From contig CANRFS010000015.1 in the NCBI GenBank assembly GCA_947629965.1, positions 1-16,742 on the forward strand: a DNA stretch of 16,742 nt, given 5' to 3'. This DNA comes from an uncultured Clostridia bacterium. GTDB taxonomy: Bacteria > Bacillota > Clostridia > TANB77 > CAG-508. Position numbers and translations under genes: made by a program. The notes below the pieces were generated by a model, which searched no databases, was not told the origin of the DNA, and was given only the letters and a program-made list of their open reading frames with translations. Shown here piece by piece: positions 15,057 through 16,742 of this stretch (the first letter of the stretch is position 1; every line of letters begins with the position of its first letter).

Positions 15057-15928
15057 CTACTCTTCTTTAAACCCTTCCCCAAATACTTCTCTTGCGTTAG
15101 ATATTACTACAAAAGCATTTTTGTCTATTTCTTTTACTATTTTTCTTATATCTCTTACTTCGTTTCGTGAGGCTACACACATTAATACATTCTTATCTTT
15201 CTTTTTATACATACCTTTTCCGTTTAAAGATGTGCTTCCCCTCTTTATTCTATCTCCAACTTCTTTTGCTATGTCTTCATATTTTTCCGATATTATATAA
15301 ACGATTTTTGCAAAGTTTATTCCTTCGAAAAATATATCAAGCATTTTTCCCATTATAAATATTGTTATTGCTGAATAAAGTCCTACTTCTAATTCTTTAA
15401 AAAATATTACATTAAGCCCAACTATCATTGTATCTAGCATAACCAATAAATTACTTATTCTAATATTTGGATTAAATGCTTTTGCTATTTGTGTTAAAAG
15501 GTCACTTCCTCCTGTTGATGCACCGTGCTTTTAGAATAATTGCTGTTCCAATTCCCGCAATTATTCCACCATATATACAGCCTAAAAATCTATCATCTGT
15601 AAGTGGCTTAAATTTTTCAAATATATCTAGAAATAATGACAATAATACTGTTCCAGCTATGGCATTTATAAAAAAATGTTTTCCATTTTTAAAAAATGAT
15701 ATTATAAATAATGGAATATTTAGTGCAAGTACCATGGTTCCGTATAGGGATTTTTAATAAATAATATGTAATTGTTGCAATTCCTGAAAATCCACCTGCT
15801 GATAATTGATTTGGAAGCAAAAATAAGCTAGTTGCAGCAGCAATAATTGCTGTTCCTACAATTAGCTGTATAGCCTGAATTATTAAATATCTTAATTTTA
15901 TAATTTTTCTTTTTGTTTTGAATTTCAT
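15057..15928 (-). CDS. YitT family (DUF161/DUF2179) membrane protein, two +1 shifts at CGG
   Basis: This is a multi-pass membrane protein of the YitT family, widespread in Firmicutes and of unknown function. The N-terminal part has membrane helices and LPNQLSAGGFSGIATITYYL; after KIPI an in-frame CGG (15742) breaks the frame. Skipping its C gives GTMVLALNIPLFIISFF, then DRFLGCIYGGIIAGIGTAII up to LKA, where a second CGG (15525) must be skipped to give GASTGGSDLLTQIAKAFNPN. The C-terminal about 85 residues are the soluble DUF2179 domain (NVLMCVASRNEVRDIRKIV and VSNAREVFGEGF-like end). The joined protein is 289 residues, the normal size. The ATG at 15928 lies two bases beyond the terminator hairpin of the upstream gene and has only a weak SD (GGGTG) within that hairpin. 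Confidence 0.9.
15522..15525 (-). other. +1 recoding site CGGT, second site of the yitT-like gene
   Basis: Context GCA CGG TGC. Skipping the C at 15525 gives GCA GGT GCA TCA ACA GGA GGA (Ala-Gly-Ala-Ser-Thr-Gly-Gly), the conserved S-T-G-G-S-D region of YitT proteins. Confidence 0.9.
15739..15742 (-). other. +1 recoding site CGGA, first site of the yitT-like gene
   Basis: Context ATA CGG AAC. Skipping the C at 15742 gives ATA GGA ACC ATG GTA (Ile-Gly-Thr-Met-Val) and then LALNIPLF, the family's conserved P-x-G...NIPL segment. Confidence 0.9.
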
Positions 15929-15930
15929 TT

Positions 15931-15961
15931 AAAAGCACCCATATTTATTATGGGTGCTTTT
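15931..15961 (-). terminator. Intrinsic terminator after the Elp3-like gene
   Basis: Arms AAAAGCACCCAT (15931-15942) and ATGGGTGCTTTT (15950-15961) form a perfect 12-bp stem with a 7-base loop, with an A-tract on one side and a T-tract on the other, so it could work in both directions. It lies a few bases after the Elp3-like stop and ends two bases before the ATG of the yitT-like gene. Confidence 0.85.
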
Positions 15962-15968
15962 ATAAATT

Positions 15969-16742
15969 TTATTCATCTAGGAAATCTTTATATGTTTTTA
16001 AAATTTCTATTTCAAATTTTCCTTCTTTTATTTCTTTTTCTTGTTTTACTTTTACGTCTACATCATATAGATTTTTTAATTTTTCTAAATTTTCCTTTTT
16101 GTGTCCTACTACATTATTAACATTTTCTGGATTTACTATTATTTCTATCTCTTTTACTTTAACATTAAATTTCTTTATCTTTTCTACTATAGAATCATAC
16201 CAAATACTATCTTCTACTAATTGTCCAAAAGCTTCATGATAAGGTCCTGCTACAACTTCACTCTTTTCATTTTTAGGATTACATATTAATTCCGTACTTT
16301 GAAGTCCCATTCTTATTACTGTTATTTTTCGTTTTGTAAAGAAATAGTATAATTCTTTGCATCTTTCAACTGCTTGATCTACTGAAAGTGGCTCATATTC
16401 GCCATTTTTATATTCTTTTTCTAACTCCGTATTTTTTATTACTAATACCGGATATAGTCTTATAATTTTAGGCTTTAATTTTGCTAAATCTTTTGCAGTG
16501 TTCAATTCATCAAGTTTTGTACTTTCCGGAAGCCCTATCATCATTTGATGTCCTAGTTCAAATCTGTATCTTCTTATTAATTTTGACGCTTTTTTTACAT
16601 CCTCAAAAGTGTGTCCACGTTTGCATTTTTTCAATATGTAATCATTTGTAGACTGTACTCCTAATTCAATAGTTTTTACACCATATTTTTTAAGGAGTTT
16701 TAGTCTTTCTTTATCTATGTAATCAGGTCTTGTAGATACTCT
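15969..16742 (-). CDS. Elp3-like radical SAM protein, 3' part
   Basis: The last 257 residues of a radical SAM protein of the Elp3/COG1243 kind leave the window at the right edge; the cluster-binding Cys motif lies outside. Visible are STRPDYIDKERLKLLKKYGV, IELGVQSTNDYILKKCKRGH, HQMMIGLPESTKLDELN and KIIRLYPVLVIKNTELEKEY, all typical of the family. They are followed by IRMGLQSTELI and AGPYHEAFGQLVED and a C-terminal alpha/beta domain specific to the clostridial branch. The frame is open to base 16742, so a TTG at 16634 is not the start. Bacterial members are of uncertain function; eukaryotic Elp3 modifies tRNA wobble uridines. It contains no in-frame CGG and uses CGT for arginine in CKRGH. Confidence 0.85.
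   Translation of the reverse strand, partial: RVSTRPDYIDKERLKLLKKYGVKTIELGVQSTNDYILKKCKRGHTFEDVKKASKLIRRYRFELGHQMMIGLPESTKLDELNTAKDLAKLKPKIIRLYPVLVIKNTELEKEYKNGEYEPLSVDQAVERCKELYYFFTKRKITVIRMGLQSTELICNPKNEKSEVVAGPYHEAFGQLVEDSIWYDSIVEKIKKFNVKVKEIEIIVNPENVNNVVGHKKENLEKLKNLYDVDVKVKQEKEIKEGKFEIEILKTYKDFLDE

Noticed and set aside
1755..15742. Random sequencing or assembly errors
   Set aside because: None of the sites is a homopolymer error, all have the same phase and triplet, and CGG in the other phases is never affected. A systematic, context-specific base-calling artefact cannot be fully excluded from one sequence and is kept as the main alternative.
1755..15742. Simple reassignment of CGG to another amino acid (as Trp or Gln in some Firmicutes)
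   Set aside because: Any three-base reading of CGG leaves the downstream frame wrong; in seven of the nine cases a stop or nonsense sequence follows and the conserved sequence continues only in the +1 frame.
1314..15928. Explaining the broken genes as independent pseudogenes
   Set aside because: All nine breaks are the same event (extra C making an in-frame CGG before a Gly codon), the rest of each gene is free of stops and conserved to the end, and mfd and the methyltransferase are housekeeping genes. Pseudogenes would show mixed indels and stop codons.

Overview
The window is strongly AT-rich and carries spo0A, a class D sortase with a thioester-domain surface protein, a YitT/DUF2179 protein, mfd, a DUF4364 protein and an Elp3-like radical SAM gene. 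This combination points to an uncultured, spore-forming, low-GC member of the Clostridia. No rRNA, tRNA, CRISPR array or transposase gene was seen. All genes but one (DUF4364) lie on the minus strand.

Layout from left to right: the first bases of a gene leaving the left edge with its own promoter; spo0A (TTG start) with a promoter and a downstream hairpin; a likely operon of a PLP enzyme of the methionine gamma-lyase/aluminium-resistance family, a BaiN/YhiN-type flavoprotein and a YigZ/IMPACT protein; a CNNM/HlyC-CorC family membrane protein with a consensus promoter; a class D sortase followed by its presumed thioester/SpaA-type substrate, which ends at LPKTGM; a divergent promoter region; DUF4364 on the plus strand; an 81-bp palindrome; a TrmH/SpoU RNA methyltransferase; a nested inverted-repeat element; mfd; a prepilin-like surface protein flanked by 20-nt direct repeats; a YitT-family membrane protein; and the 3' part of an Elp3-like gene leaving the right edge.

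The main observation concerns decoding. Six genes (yigZ, baiN-like, trmH-like, mfd, the prepilin-like gene, yitT-like) are interrupted or given a wrong C-terminus by an apparent single-base insertion. All nine interruptions have the same form: an in-frame CGG codon whose C must be skipped, so that CGGN is used as GGN (Gly) and translation continues in the +1 frame. In each case the +1 reading restores a sequence with Gly where the family has it, for example the SpoU-type DPGNLG, the Mfd-type LKVGDY, the YitT-type STGGSD context and the YhiN-type AWSTGF. By hand scan, no other in-frame CGG exists in the window, so CGG is never needed as an arginine codon, whereas CGT, CGC and CGA are used as ordinary codons. 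About 37 CGG triplets in the other two phases disrupt nothing. The codons before the site differ, so there is no shared slippery sequence. The simplest reading is a genome-wide +1 recoding rule at CGG, through an unassigned hungry codon or a quadruplet-reading tRNA, rather than a run of pseudogenes. A systematic base-calling artefact is the alternative to exclude.

Secondary observations are the sorting motif without a membrane anchor, two large inverted repeats flanking the methyltransferase gene, direct repeats around a prepilin gene of different composition, and identical Spo0A-box-like 9-mers next to the promoters of both surface-protein loci.
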